Below, piece after piece: positions 24,964 to 33,757 of a stretch of 64,000 nt of DNA; position 1 is the stretch's first letter; each line of letters starts with the position of its first letter. The notes under the pieces were generated by a model. That model made no database searches. It was not told the DNA's origin and was given only the letters and a program-made list of their open reading frames with translations. The stretch lies in NCBI RefSeq assembly GCF_029433855.1, contig NZ_JAROAU010000003.1:988729-1052728 (forward strand), read 5' to 3'. The DNA comes from Candidatus Kosakonia sp. 282A-S69. GTDB taxonomy: Bacteria; Pseudomonadota; Gammaproteobacteria; Enterobacterales; Enterobacteriaceae. Made by a program: the position numbers and the translations under genes.

Positions 24964-25233
24964 GGCAAAAGGCCCGGCGGCGTAAACGCGCACCGGGCCT
25001 GAATGTGGTAGACCGGATAAGGCTTCGCCGCCATCCGGCAAAGTTGCAATGCCTGATGGCGCTGCGCTTATCAGGCCTACAACACCCGCATCATCATGCG
25101 TTTTATCCGGCAAAAGGCCCGGCGGCGTAAACGCGCACCGGGCCTGAATTTGGTAGGCCGGATAAGGCTTCGCCGCCATCCGGCAATGGTGCAATGCCTG
25201 ATGGCGCTGCGCTTATCAGGCCTACAACACCCG
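24964..25233. repeat. REP/BIME block, a 125-bp unit duplicated at 145-bp period
   Basis: Two nearly identical 125-base units (24964-25088 and 25109-25233) separated by 20 bases. Each contains a G+C hairpin AGGCCCGG...CCGGGCCT and two REP-type palindromes (GCCGGATAAGGC...GCCATCCGGC and GCCTGATGGCGC...TTATCAGGCC). The first hairpin may also end the metallo-hydrolase transcript. The rest of the intergenic stretch to 25268 shows no gene. Confidence 0.92.
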
Positions 25234-25268
25234 ATTCATCCCGCTGAAGCCGCCATCTGGCAGGTGTT

Positions 25269-25352
25269 TTAGAAAATCATCTTAAAGACGCCGGTCACTA
25301 CCAGCAGGCCAATCAGGAAAATAATCAGGATCGCCCAAAGTAAAAATTTCAT
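25269..25352 (-). CDS. yohP: Tiny membrane protein YohP
   Basis: 27-residue single-span inner-membrane protein, MKFLLWAILIIFLIGLLVVT then GVFKMIF, differing at only a few positions from E. coli YohP. The whole protein is one hydrophobic helix with a short basic tail. AAGGAAG precedes a tandem ATG-ATG; the second (25352) gives the E. coli length, the first (25355) gives 28 residues at better spacing. Role not established. Divergent from yohF. Confidence 0.9.
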   Translation of the reverse strand: MKFLLWAILIIFLIGLLVVTGVFKMIF

Positions 25353-25461
25353 CATTTTCGTCTTCCTTCTCATGTGTTAGTTACAGCAAGACTAGTCAAT
25401 CTCTCAACATTGCGCCTTTTTTCTATACTTAACTGCTTATTAAATAATCGGAGAGAAGCGC

Positions 25462-26235
25462 ATGTCGGCAAACAAAGTAGCAATCGTCACCGCCGCAGAC
25501 TCGGGCATCGGCAAGCAGAGCGCGCTGATGCTGGCAGAGCGGGGATTTGATATTGGCATTACCTGGCACTCGGATGAGCACGGCGCGCAGGAGACGGCGC
25601 AAAAAGTAGAGGCCTTTGGCCGCCGGGCTGAGACCATCCAGCTCGATCTCAGCCATCTGCCGGAAGGCGCGCAGGCGATTGAAACACTCATCGCCCGCTT
25701 CGGGCGTATCGACGCACTGGTGAATAACGCGGGGGCCATGAGCAAAGCCCCGTTTCTCGATCTCACCTTTGAGGAGTGGCGCAGCATTTTCACTGTCGAT
25801 GCCGACGGCGCGTTTCTCTGCTCGCAGATAGCCGCCCGGCATATGGTCAGGCAGGGGCAGGGCGGACGCATCGTCAATATCACTTCCGTACACGAACATA
25901 CGCCGTTGCCGGAGGCGAGCGCCTATACCGCGGCAAAACATGCCCTCGGTGGCCTGACGAAATCAATGGCGCTGGAGCTGGTGCCGTACAACATTCTGGT
26001 CAATGCCGTTGCGCCCGGGGCTATCGCCACGCCGATGAACAACATGAGCGATGACGATGCCAAACCCGGCTCAATGCCCAACATCCCGCTGGCGCGACCG
26101 GGTACAACGCGGGAGATCGCCAGCATGGTCGCGTGGCTCTGCGCCGATGACGCCAGCTACACCACCGGCCAGTCGTTTATCATCGATGGCGGCTTTATGC
26201 TGGCCAACCCGCAGTTCAAACCGCAAAGCGCTTAG
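25462..26235 (+). CDS. yohF: Short-chain dehydrogenase YohF
   Basis: NAD(P)-dependent short-chain oxidoreductase, 257 residues (253 in E. coli); substrate unknown. The cofactor motif is TAADSGIGK (residues 10-18), NNAGAM follows at about 88-93, and the catalytic Ser142, Tyr155 and Lys159 sit in ITSVHEH and SAYTAAKHALGG. Its stop overlaps the stop of the convergent yohD by 4 bases. A TATACT -10-like box lies at 25424-25429. Confidence 0.94.
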   Translation: MSANKVAIVTAADSGIGKQSALMLAERGFDIGITWHSDEHGAQETAQKVEAFGRRAETIQLDLSHLPEGAQAIETLIARFGRIDALVNNAGAMSKAPFLDLTFEEWRSIFTVDADGAFLCSQIAARHMVRQGQGGRIVNITSVHEHTPLPEASAYTAAKHALGGLTKSMALELVPYNILVNAVAPGAIATPMNNMSDDDAKPGSMPNIPLARPGTTREIASMVAWLCADDASYTTGQSFIIDGGFMLANPQFKPQSA

Positions 26236-26822
26236 TCGTCGCCGGTGTTCTCTTCACGCTTTTTTCTGCGGTGGCGAAACCACCACCGCAGGCAGAAGAC
26301 CAGCGCAATGGCGATAACCACCCAGATCCAGCGCTTCGCGTGCTGATCGAAGGACGCCAGCCACGGCGTGATAACCTCGCCGCCAACGTAGCCCAGCGTG
26401 GTGAAGATCAGCGCCCAGATAAACGCGCCGAGAATATTCAGCGGCAGAAAGATTTTCGGTTTTAAATGGCTGGTACCAATCAATATCGGCCCGATAATAC
26501 GAAAGCCGTACATAAAGCGTGTACCAATCACAAACAGATAGGGGTGACGGCGAATCAGCGCCTGCGCCTGATGGATCTTGCCGCGATAGCGGGTGAAGCG
26601 GCGCAAAATTTTAACGCCATAGCGGCGGCCAACAAAATAGAGCAGCTGATCGCCAATAATGCCGCCAATGGCGACGGCGAGCACCACCAGAGGAAAGCGC
26701 AGCAGCCCCTGATGCACCGCCACACCGCCAAGCAGAGTGATGGTTTCGCCCTCGGCGAGGCTGCCGACCAGCAGCGCGGCGTAGCCATACTGGCTAATAA
26801 GCTGATTGATATCCAGTGTCAT
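26232..26822 (-). CDS. yohD: DedA-family membrane protein YohD
   Basis: Inner-membrane DedA (SNARE-associated/VTT) protein, 196 residues (192 in E. coli). Visible family features: E-G-E in GSLAEGETITLLGG, the F-x-x-R-x-x-P-G-like segment FVIGTRFMYGFRIIGPILIG, and several membrane helices with a basic C-terminal tail. DedA proteins act in membrane homeostasis and lipid-carrier movement. Start at 26822 follows AGGAGG; a 10-codon upstream extension lacks one. Confidence 0.93.
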   Translation of the reverse strand: MTLDINQLISQYGYAALLVGSLAEGETITLLGGVAVHQGLLRFPLVVLAVAIGGIIGDQLLYFVGRRYGVKILRRFTRYRGKIHQAQALIRRHPYLFVIGTRFMYGFRIIGPILIGTSHLKPKIFLPLNILGAFIWALIFTTLGYVGGEVITPWLASFDQHAKRWIWVVIAIALVFCLRWWFRHRRKKREENTGDD

Positions 26823-26974
26823 TACATCCTCCTGTAAAACGTCTTTAAGCATATACCTGCATCCGGCTTTGCGCTTCGTTCAATCATTTCGGCTTTTTTC
26901 TGCTGTACAAAAAATAGTCATAAAAGTGACGTATACTTACAGCTCGATGTTCGGGTTTTCAGTGAGGGGGCGTT

Positions 26975-27562
26975 ATGAACCATGTCTGGGGACTCCTGTC
27001 CCATCCCGATCGTGAAATGCAGGTGATCAAACGCGAAAACGAGACCGTTTCGCACCACTATACCCACCATGTGCTCATCATGGCGGCCATTCCCGTAATC
27101 TGTGCATTTATTGGTACCACGCAGTTTGGCTGGAGCTTCGGCGAAAACGTCGTTGTGCCGCTGTCGTTATCCACCGGTTTTTACCTGGCAATTCTCTTTT
27201 ATGGCCTGATGCTGGCGGGCGTAGCGGTCATGGGGCGCGTCATCTGGTGGATGGCGCGTAACTATCCGCAGCGTCCGTCGCTGGCGCGCTGCATGGTCTT
27301 TGCCGGTTATATTGCGACACCGCTGTTTCTCAGCGGTATTGTCGCGCTCTATCCGTTAGTGTGGCTCTGCGCGCTGGTCGGCACCGTCGCGCTCTTCTAC
27401 ACGGGCTATCTGCTCTATGTCGGCATCCCGACCTTTCTTAATATTAATAAGGAAGAGGGGCTCAACTTCTCCAGCTCGACGCTGGCCATCGGCGTGCTGC
27501 TGCTGGAGATCCTGCTGGCGCTGACGGTGATCCTCTGGGGTTACGGCTATCGCCTGTTTTAA
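26975..27562 (+). CDS. yohC: Yip1-domain membrane protein YohC
   Basis: Inner-membrane protein of 195 residues, exactly the E. coli length, with about five hydrophobic segments and near-identical sequence (VWGLLSHPDREMQVI, YPQRPSLARCMVFAGYIATP). Function unknown. A TATACT box at 26932-26937 is a plausible -10 element. Confidence 0.94.
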   Translation: MNHVWGLLSHPDREMQVIKRENETVSHHYTHHVLIMAAIPVICAFIGTTQFGWSFGENVVVPLSLSTGFYLAILFYGLMLAGVAVMGRVIWWMARNYPQRPSLARCMVFAGYIATPLFLSGIVALYPLVWLCALVGTVALFYTGYLLYVGIPTFLNINKEEGLNFSSSTLAIGVLLLEILLALTVILWGYGYRLF

Positions 27563-27570
27563 GCAATCCG

Positions 27571-27599
27571 GCGTTGCTGGCACACAAGGCCAGCAACGC
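27571..27599 (+). terminator. Terminator-like hairpin after yohC
   Basis: An 11-bp perfect stem GCGTTGCTGGC/GCCAGCAACGC with a 7-base loop, followed by AATTTCTC. The weak T-run makes efficiency uncertain. Confidence 0.6.
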
Positions 27600-27734
27600 A
27601 ATTTCTCGCAACGATTCTTCTCTGGCGGCAACCCTGCGTGGCGGCTATTATGCCAGAGCCAGCCCTGTTATACCTTTTATGAACAGAAGCGGTGTGCGTT
27701 ATAGCGCGCGTGAATAATTTTCAGAAGCCTCACC

Positions 27735-28685
27735 ATGCAGAAATTTCGAGTCTCTCTTTTAAGCCTGGCGCTTGCACTGAGTGCGCCCTTCGCGCCGCTG
27801 GCGCAGGCAAAAACAGCCGCCGCAGTTGCCGCAGCACAGCCGGAAATCGCCTCCGGCAGCGCGATGATTGTCGATCTGCAAACCAATAAGGTGATCTACT
27901 CAAGCCACCCCGATCTGGTGCGACCGATTGCGTCTATTACCAAGTTGATGACCGCGATGGTGGTGCTGGATGCGCGCCTGCCGCTCGATGAAAAATTAAA
28001 AGTCGATATCAGCCAGACGCCAGAGATGAAAGGAATTTACTCCCGCGTGCGTCTGAACAGTGAGATCAGCCGCAAAGATATGCTGCTGCTGGCGCTGATG
28101 TCGTCGGAAAACCGCGCCGCCGCCAGCCTCGCGCATCACTATCCCGGCGGCTATAAAGCCTTTATCGCCGCGATGAATGCGAAAGCCCGCGCGCTGGGCA
28201 TGACCCACACGCGCTACGTCGAGCCGACCGGCTTATCGATCCAGAACGTCTCTACCGCCCGCGATTTAAGCAAGCTGCTGATCGCCACCAAACAGTATCC
28301 GCTGATTGGCCAGCTGAGCACCACGCGCGAAGAGATGGCGACCTTTGCCAATCCGGCCTATACGCTGCCGTTTCGCAACACCAACCATCTGGTCTACCGC
28401 GATAACTGGAATATACAGCTGACGAAAACCGGCTTTACCAACGCTGCGGGCCACTGCCTGGTGATGCGCACGCTTATTGGCAATAAACCGGTGGCGCTGG
28501 TGGTGATGGACGCCTTTGGCAAATATACCCACTTTGCCGATGCCAGCCGTTTACGCACCTGGATTGAGACCGGAAAAGCCCAGCCGGTGCCCGCTGCCGC
28601 GTTAAGCTACAAACGGCAGAAAGCGGCGCAGATGGCGCAAACGCCGCCAGGCTCAGCGGGCGAACTGACCGCACAGAACGATTAA
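27735..28685 (+). CDS. pbpG: D-alanyl-D-alanine endopeptidase PBP7
   Basis: Periplasmic low-molecular-weight penicillin-binding protein that cleaves DD-crosslinks in peptidoglycan. 316 residues (310 in E. coli). A signal peptide of about 25 residues (ending PLAQA) is followed by the active-site motifs: SxxK at Ser67-Lys70 (SITK), SxN at Ser124-Asn126 (SEN), and KTG at 231-233. Monocistronic; its stop abuts the stop of the convergent acetyltransferase gene. Confidence 0.97.
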   Translation: MQKFRVSLLSLALALSAPFAPLAQAKTAAAVAAAQPEIASGSAMIVDLQTNKVIYSSHPDLVRPIASITKLMTAMVVLDARLPLDEKLKVDISQTPEMKGIYSRVRLNSEISRKDMLLLALMSSENRAAASLAHHYPGGYKAFIAAMNAKARALGMTHTRYVEPTGLSIQNVSTARDLSKLLIATKQYPLIGQLSTTREEMATFANPAYTLPFRNTNHLVYRDNWNIQLTKTGFTNAAGHCLVMRTLIGNKPVALVVMDAFGKYTHFADASRLRTWIETGKAQPVPAAALSYKRQKAAQMAQTPPGSAGELTAQND

Positions 28686-29240
28686 TTACTCCGGCAGCGT
28701 CCAGTCACCGTCATTGAGTGGACGCTGCATAATCAACGTATCCCGCCAGTCTCCCTGTTTATAGCCGACGCTGCGCAGCTGTCCGGCCACTTCAAAACCA
28801 TGTTTTTTATGCACTCTTAACGAACCGGCGTTGTTATGCCCGTCTCCTATCACTGCGACCATCTGCCGCCACGGCCCCTCTTCACAGCGGGCGATCAGCG
28901 CCCCGAGCAGCGCCGAGCCAACTCCACGACCGGTCATACTGGCATCGACATAAATCGACTCTTCAAGGGTGTAGCGATAGGCCGGGCGCGGGCGATAGAG
29001 ACCAGCGTAGCAGTAGCCGACAATCACCCCGTGAAAGAGTGCCACCAGCCACGGCAACCCCTCGGCGGCGAGCTTGCTCATCCGGCTGCGCATCTCATCA
29101 ATAGTGGGGGGAACCTCTTCAAACGAGGCGCGGCCGTTGAGCACGTGCCAGGCGTAGAGGGAGGTAATAGCATGAACATCGTCGGGACGGGCGTCGCGCA
29201 CCTCGACCGCAGGACCAGAGAGAATATCAACAGCTGACAT
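28686..29240 (-). CDS. GNAT acetyltransferase, Pat/MnaT-like
   Basis: GCN5-related N-acetyltransferase of 184 residues, resembling phosphinothricin / methionine-sulfoximine acetyltransferases (MnaT, YncA group): VRDARPDDVHAITSLYAWHV, FEEVPPT, the acetyl-CoA loop MTGRGVGSALL and the tail HKKHGFEVAGQLRSVGYKQG. Likely acetylates small amino compounds; substrate not proven. Start at 29240 follows AAAGGAG. It sits between pbpG and dld, directly adjacent in E. coli, so it appears to be an insertion. Confidence 0.87.
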   Translation of the reverse strand: MSAVDILSGPAVEVRDARPDDVHAITSLYAWHVLNGRASFEEVPPTIDEMRSRMSKLAAEGLPWLVALFHGVIVGYCYAGLYRPRPAYRYTLEESIYVDASMTGRGVGSALLGALIARCEEGPWRQMVAVIGDGHNNAGSLRVHKKHGFEVAGQLRSVGYKQGDWRDTLIMQRPLNDGDWTLPE

Positions 29241-29265
29241 TGGGCGCGCTCCTTTCAACGCAACG

Positions 29266-29291
29266 CGCCAGAGAGAGGATTCTCTGGCGCT
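29266..29291. terminator. Hairpin between the acetyltransferase gene and dld
   Basis: Stem GCGCCAGAG/CTCTGGCGC with a short loop, 48 bases after the dld stop on the minus strand. No T-run, so assignment as the dld terminator is tentative. Confidence 0.45.
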
Positions 29292-29339
29292 GTCGCTACT
29301 CTATTACGAAAGGCGCGCGCAGCACAAAAAGGGGAGGGG

Positions 29340-31076
29340 CTACTTTATCGCCGGATCCGCGTGATGCTCTGCCTGGACCGTCTCTTGCCAGAATTTGCGC
29401 TTACTCGTCTTACCAATACCGGGGTTCATGCTGTTAGTCGGATCATTTTCCCGATAAAAACGTTTGAGCGCGTCCGGAGCTTCATAGAGATGACCGACAT
29501 TATGCTCGGCGGGATATTGCGCGCCGCGCTGCGCCAGCAAGGCGAGCATCTGCTCCTTCAGGGCGTGCACATCAACCCCTTTTTTAACAATGTAATCCTG
29601 ATGGAAGACGTGGCACATAAAGTGGCCGTAATAGAGCTTGTGTACCAGCTGGCTATCAATCTCTGGCGGCAGGTGCTCAAACCACTCGGTGTCATTACGG
29701 CGCAGGGCAATATCGAGCGCCAGAATATCCTCCACCTCATCGGCATGCACCGCCTGGTAGCGGATCGCGGCCCCGGCGGCAGCGAAACGGTGCAGAAACG
29801 CTTTGCTCCCCTCCTCCGGCGTACAGACAAAGAACTCCCCATCAGCGTCAGCAAAAAAGGCCTTTAGCCACTTTTGCGCCTCATCAATACCGCCGCCGGA
29901 CATCTTCAGCAGCAGGTGATGCTCATACTTATCGCGCCACTCCTTCATGCGGGAGGGGAGATGTGAGGGGAAGAGACCACTGATTTTTTGCAATGAGCGA
30001 TCGATAAAGTGCGCTTTAAACAGCGTTGCTTTATCAAGCAGTGCGTCGGTGCGCCCTTTGATAGTGAAAAAGAGCGGCATCTTGTCGGTGCCGAGCTTGT
30101 CGATCATCAGGAAGGTGTCTTTGCCATAGCGCTCGGCGATATCGTAAATATCGCGGTGCATATACTCCCCGGCGACCGGCAGATGGTCAAAATTGGCCAG
30201 AATATGGCGGCGGATCTCCGTCAATACCGCAGTCTGGTTGGTGCCGATATAGAACACCTGCTGGCGCGCTTCTGCCGGGAAGGTGTCGAGACGCACGGCG
30301 AACACCGCCAGCTTGCCCGCGCAGCCGGAGGATTCAAACAGGCGGTCGGGGTCGGCGTTATAGCGCGCCGGGGTTTCTGCTTCAACGTCGCGAACGCGGT
30401 TGATGTAATCATGATCGTGTCCGTGGCGCTGGTCGTGAAGCACATCGCTGGGATTGATACGATCGTCATCCAGTTTGCCGAGGATCTGCTCCGGCGTTTC
30501 GCCAAGCTTGATGCCGAGGTGATTAACCAGCTGCAGGCGGCCCTGATCGTCAATGCGCGCAAACAGCGACATCTCGGTGTAGGCCGGGCCGCGCTGCACC
30601 AGCGATCCGCCGGAGTTATTGCAGATACCGCCAATCACCGACGCGCCGATGCAGGACGATCCAATCACCGAGTGCGGCTCGCGTCCCAGCGGTTTCAGGG
30701 CTTTTTCCAGCGAGTAGAGCGTGGTGCCGGGATAAGCCAGTACCTGCTCGCCATTATCCAGCAGGTGCAGTTTGTCGAGGCGCAGGGTGCTGATAATCAC
30801 GATATCGCGGTCGTAATCATTGCCGTTCGGCGTCGATCCTTCCGTCAGGCCGGTATTCGCCGCCTGCATGAGAATAATTTTGTCGGCGATCACGCAGGCA
30901 TTGAGAACGCGCCATAATTCAACCAGCGTGCCGGGAAAGACCACCGCCAGCGCGTCGCCCTGGCCGGAGCGGAAGCCTTTACGGTAGCGGGCGGTTTTGG
31001 CCGGTTCGGTAAGCAGGTGAGAGGCACCCACCAGACGTTTGAGTTCGTTAATGAAAGGGTTATTTGAATGAGTCAC
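29340..31076 (-). CDS. dld: Quinone-dependent D-lactate dehydrogenase Dld
   Basis: Peripheral inner-membrane FAD enzyme oxidising D-lactate to pyruvate with electrons passed to quinone. 578 residues (571 in E. coli). The FAD-binding domain is seen in AANTGLTEGSTPNGNDYDRD and SSCIGASVIGGICNNSGG; the C-terminal cap and membrane-binding regions follow, ending with the conserved PTNSMNPGIGKTSKRK. The start is taken as the GTG at 31076, because AAGGAG lies six bases upstream; the ATG eight codons earlier has no ribosome site. Divergent from bglX. Confidence 0.95.
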   Translation of the reverse strand: MTHSNNPFINELKRLVGASHLLTEPAKTARYRKGFRSGQGDALAVVFPGTLVELWRVLNACVIADKIILMQAANTGLTEGSTPNGNDYDRDIVIISTLRLDKLHLLDNGEQVLAYPGTTLYSLEKALKPLGREPHSVIGSSCIGASVIGGICNNSGGSLVQRGPAYTEMSLFARIDDQGRLQLVNHLGIKLGETPEQILGKLDDDRINPSDVLHDQRHGHDHDYINRVRDVEAETPARYNADPDRLFESSGCAGKLAVFAVRLDTFPAEARQQVFYIGTNQTAVLTEIRRHILANFDHLPVAGEYMHRDIYDIAERYGKDTFLMIDKLGTDKMPLFFTIKGRTDALLDKATLFKAHFIDRSLQKISGLFPSHLPSRMKEWRDKYEHHLLLKMSGGGIDEAQKWLKAFFADADGEFFVCTPEEGSKAFLHRFAAAGAAIRYQAVHADEVEDILALDIALRRNDTEWFEHLPPEIDSQLVHKLYYGHFMCHVFHQDYIVKKGVDVHALKEQMLALLAQRGAQYPAEHNVGHLYEAPDALKRFYRENDPTNSMNPGIGKTSKRKFWQETVQAEHHADPAIK

Positions 31077-31319
31077 GATCCACTCCTTGTGGCGAAGCAT
31101 GAATAAAAAGGATGCTCTGCTTCACGCCGGTTGCAGGCTGCGTGAATGATGTTGTGAATATTTCGTTACTAATGTTAGCTCCAGAGGATGCCCGAAGGGG
31201 AGCGAATTAACACAAAAATCAGAGCCTGGCGCTGCAAGACGTGCCAGGATTATGGCACACTGCGTTTTTCCGCGGCCCGTTACCGCGGTTTTTGCTGAAA
31301 ATACAAGAGAGTAAACGAC

Positions 31320-33617
31320 ATGAAATGGCTATGTTCTGTAGGTGTCGCTGTGAGCCTTGCGCTGCAACCCGCGCTGGCCGAAGAGATGATCGCTAACCAT
31401 CCTTTGACGCCGCAAGCCAGGGACGCCTTTGTCACTGACCTGCTTAAAAAGATGACCGTGGATGAAAAAATAGGCCAGCTGCGCCTGATAAGCGTCGGGC
31501 CGGATAACCCGAAAGAGGCGATCCGCGAGATGATTAAAGCAAGCCAGGTCGGGGCGATTTTCAACACCGTCACCCGCCAGGACATTCGCGCCATGCAGGA
31601 CCAGGCGATGCAGCTCAGCCGCCTGAAAATTCCTCTCTTCTTTGCCTACGATGTGGTGCACGGGCAGCGCACCGTTTTCCCTATCAGCCTCGGTCTCGCC
31701 TCCAGCTTTAACCTCGACGCGGTGAAAACCGTCGGCCGCGTCTCCGCTTATGAAGCCGCCGATGATGGCCTGAACATGACCTGGGCGCCGATGGTCGACG
31801 TCTCGCGCGATCCGCGCTGGGGACGCGGCTCGGAAGGTTTCGGGGAAGATACCTTTTTGACCGCCGAAATGGGCCGCACCATGGTAGAGGCGATGCAGGG
31901 CAAAAGCCCGGCGGATCGCTACTCGGTGATGACCAGCGTGAAACACTTCGCCGCCTATGGCGCAGTGGAGGGCGGTAAAGAGTACAACACCGTCGACATG
32001 AGCCCGCAGCGCCTGTTCAACGACTATATGCCGCCCTACAAAGCGGCGCTCGACGCCGGCAGCGGCGGGGTGATGGTAGCGCTTAACTCTTTGAACGGCA
32101 CACCGGCTTCATCCGATTCATGGCTGCTTAAAGATCTGCTGCGCGATGAGTGGGGCTTTAAAGGCATCACCATTTCCGATCACGGCGCGATTAAGGAGCT
32201 GATTAAACACGGCACCGCCGCCGATCCGGAAGATGCCGTGCGCGTGGCGCTGAAGTCCGGCATCAACATGAGCATGAGCGACGAGTACTACAGCAAATAC
32301 CTGCCGGGGCTGATCAAGTCCGGCAAGGTAACGATGGCAGAGCTGGATGACGCCACGCGTCATGTGCTGAACGTCAAATATGATATGGGTCTGTTTAACG
32401 ATCCCTACAGCCACTTAGGGCCGAAAGAGAGTGACCCGCAGGACACCAACGCCGAAAGCCGTCTGCACCGCAAAGAGGCGCGGGAAGTCGCGCGAGAGAG
32501 TATGGTGCTGCTGAAAAACCGACTGGAGACGCTGCCGCTGAAAAAATCGGGCACCGTGGCGGTCATTGGCCCGCTGGCAGACAGTAAGCGTGACTCAATG
32601 GGGAGCTGGTCTGCCGCCGGTGTTGCCGATCAGTCGGTCACCGTGCTGACCGGCATTCGCGACGCGCTGAAGGACAAAGGCCAGGTGATCTACGCCAAAG
32701 GGGCGAATATCACCAACGATAAAGGTATTGTTGATTTCCTTAACCTCTACGAACCCGCGGTGGTGGTTGATCCCCGCTCTCCGCAGGCGATGATCGATGA
32801 AGCCGTGGCTGCGGCGAAGAGATCTGACGTCGTGGTGGCGGTGGTCGGTGAAGCGCAGGGGATGGCGCACGAAGCCTCCAGCCGCACCGACATCACCATT
32901 CCGCAGAGCCAGCGCGATCTGATTACCGCCCTGAAAGCGACCGGCAAGCCGCTGGTGCTGGTGCTGATGAACGGGCGTCCGCTGGCGCTGGTGAAAGAGG
33001 ATCAGCAGGCTGACGCTATCCTTGAAACCTGGTTTGCCGGTACCGAAGGCGGCAACGCCATCGCTGATGTGCTGTTTGGCGACTACAACCCTTCAGGCAA
33101 ATTGCCGATGTCCTTCCCGCGCTCCGTGGGGCAGATCCCGGTCTACTACAGCCATCTGAATACGGGCCGCCCCTATAATGCCGATAACCCGAACAAATAC
33201 ACCTCGCGCTACTTTGATGAAGCCAACGGCCCGCTCTATCCCTTTGGCTATGGCCTGAGTTACACCACCTTTAACGTGTCGGATGTGAAGATGTCTGCGC
33301 CGACGCTGACCCGCGGTGGCAGCGTTGATGCAAGCGTCGAGGTGACCAACACCGGCAAGCGTGAAGGGGCGACGGTGATCCAGATGTATGTGCAGGATGT
33401 CACCGCGTCGATGAGCCGCCCGGTGAAACAGCTGCGCGGCTTTAAGAAGGTCAACCTGAAACCGGGCGAGACGCAGACCGTCAGCTTCCCGATCGATGTT
33501 GACGCGCTCAAGTTCTGGAACCAGCGCATGAAGTACGACGCCGAGCCGGGCAAGTTCAACGTCTTTATCGGCGTCGACTCTGCCCGCGTCAACCAGGGCG
33601 AATTTGAATTAAAGTAA
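31320..33617 (+). CDS. bglX: Periplasmic beta-glucosidase BglX, GH3
   Basis: Periplasmic family 3 glycoside hydrolase releasing terminal glucose from beta-glucosides. 765 residues, the E. coli length. A signal peptide of about 20 residues precedes the GH3 N-domain (nucleophile Asp287 in ISDHGAI), the GH3 C-domain (RTDITIPQSQRDLI), and a fibronectin-III-like C-terminal domain. It may supply free glucose outside the cytoplasm, alongside the PTS-based bgl-like operon of this window. Followed by a strong terminator. Confidence 0.97.
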   Translation: MKWLCSVGVAVSLALQPALAEEMIANHPLTPQARDAFVTDLLKKMTVDEKIGQLRLISVGPDNPKEAIREMIKASQVGAIFNTVTRQDIRAMQDQAMQLSRLKIPLFFAYDVVHGQRTVFPISLGLASSFNLDAVKTVGRVSAYEAADDGLNMTWAPMVDVSRDPRWGRGSEGFGEDTFLTAEMGRTMVEAMQGKSPADRYSVMTSVKHFAAYGAVEGGKEYNTVDMSPQRLFNDYMPPYKAALDAGSGGVMVALNSLNGTPASSDSWLLKDLLRDEWGFKGITISDHGAIKELIKHGTAADPEDAVRVALKSGINMSMSDEYYSKYLPGLIKSGKVTMAELDDATRHVLNVKYDMGLFNDPYSHLGPKESDPQDTNAESRLHRKEAREVARESMVLLKNRLETLPLKKSGTVAVIGPLADSKRDSMGSWSAAGVADQSVTVLTGIRDALKDKGQVIYAKGANITNDKGIVDFLNLYEPAVVVDPRSPQAMIDEAVAAAKRSDVVVAVVGEAQGMAHEASSRTDITIPQSQRDLITALKATGKPLVLVLMNGRPLALVKEDQQADAILETWFAGTEGGNAIADVLFGDYNPSGKLPMSFPRSVGQIPVYYSHLNTGRPYNADNPNKYTSRYFDEANGPLYPFGYGLSYTTFNVSDVKMSAPTLTRGGSVDASVEVTNTGKREGATVIQMYVQDVTASMSRPVKQLRGFKKVNLKPGETQTVSFPIDVDALKFWNQRMKYDAEPGKFNVFIGVDSARVNQGEFELK

Positions 33618-33626
33618 CCACTCATC

Positions 33627-33649
33627 AGGCCGGGCAACCGGCCTTTTTT
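33627..33649 (+). terminator. Intrinsic terminator of bglX
   Basis: Stem AGGCCGG/CCGGCCT with a short loop and six T residues, 10 bases after the bglX stop. Confidence 0.9.
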
Positions 33650-33757
33650 ATTACCCGCTTTACCGTTTCGCACCGCTTCACCTTCGCGTCGCTATTTTTC
33701 AGCTACGCTTTTTTCTCAAGCTGCTGATAAGGGCAGTAAAAAAATGAGGGATAAACC

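Noticed and set aside
24934-25194. Open frames through the REP block
   Set aside because: They arise from the duplicated palindromic sequence and have no ribosome sites or conserved domain.
24964-25233. CRISPR array
   Set aside because: Only two repeats, each 125 bases long and internally palindromic, with no unique spacers; these are REP/BIME elements. No other spaced-repeat array was seen.
30009-30917. 302-codon open frame opposite dld
   Set aside because: It is an antisense shadow of a strongly conserved dld, with no SD and a low-complexity, Arg/Val/Ala-rich product.
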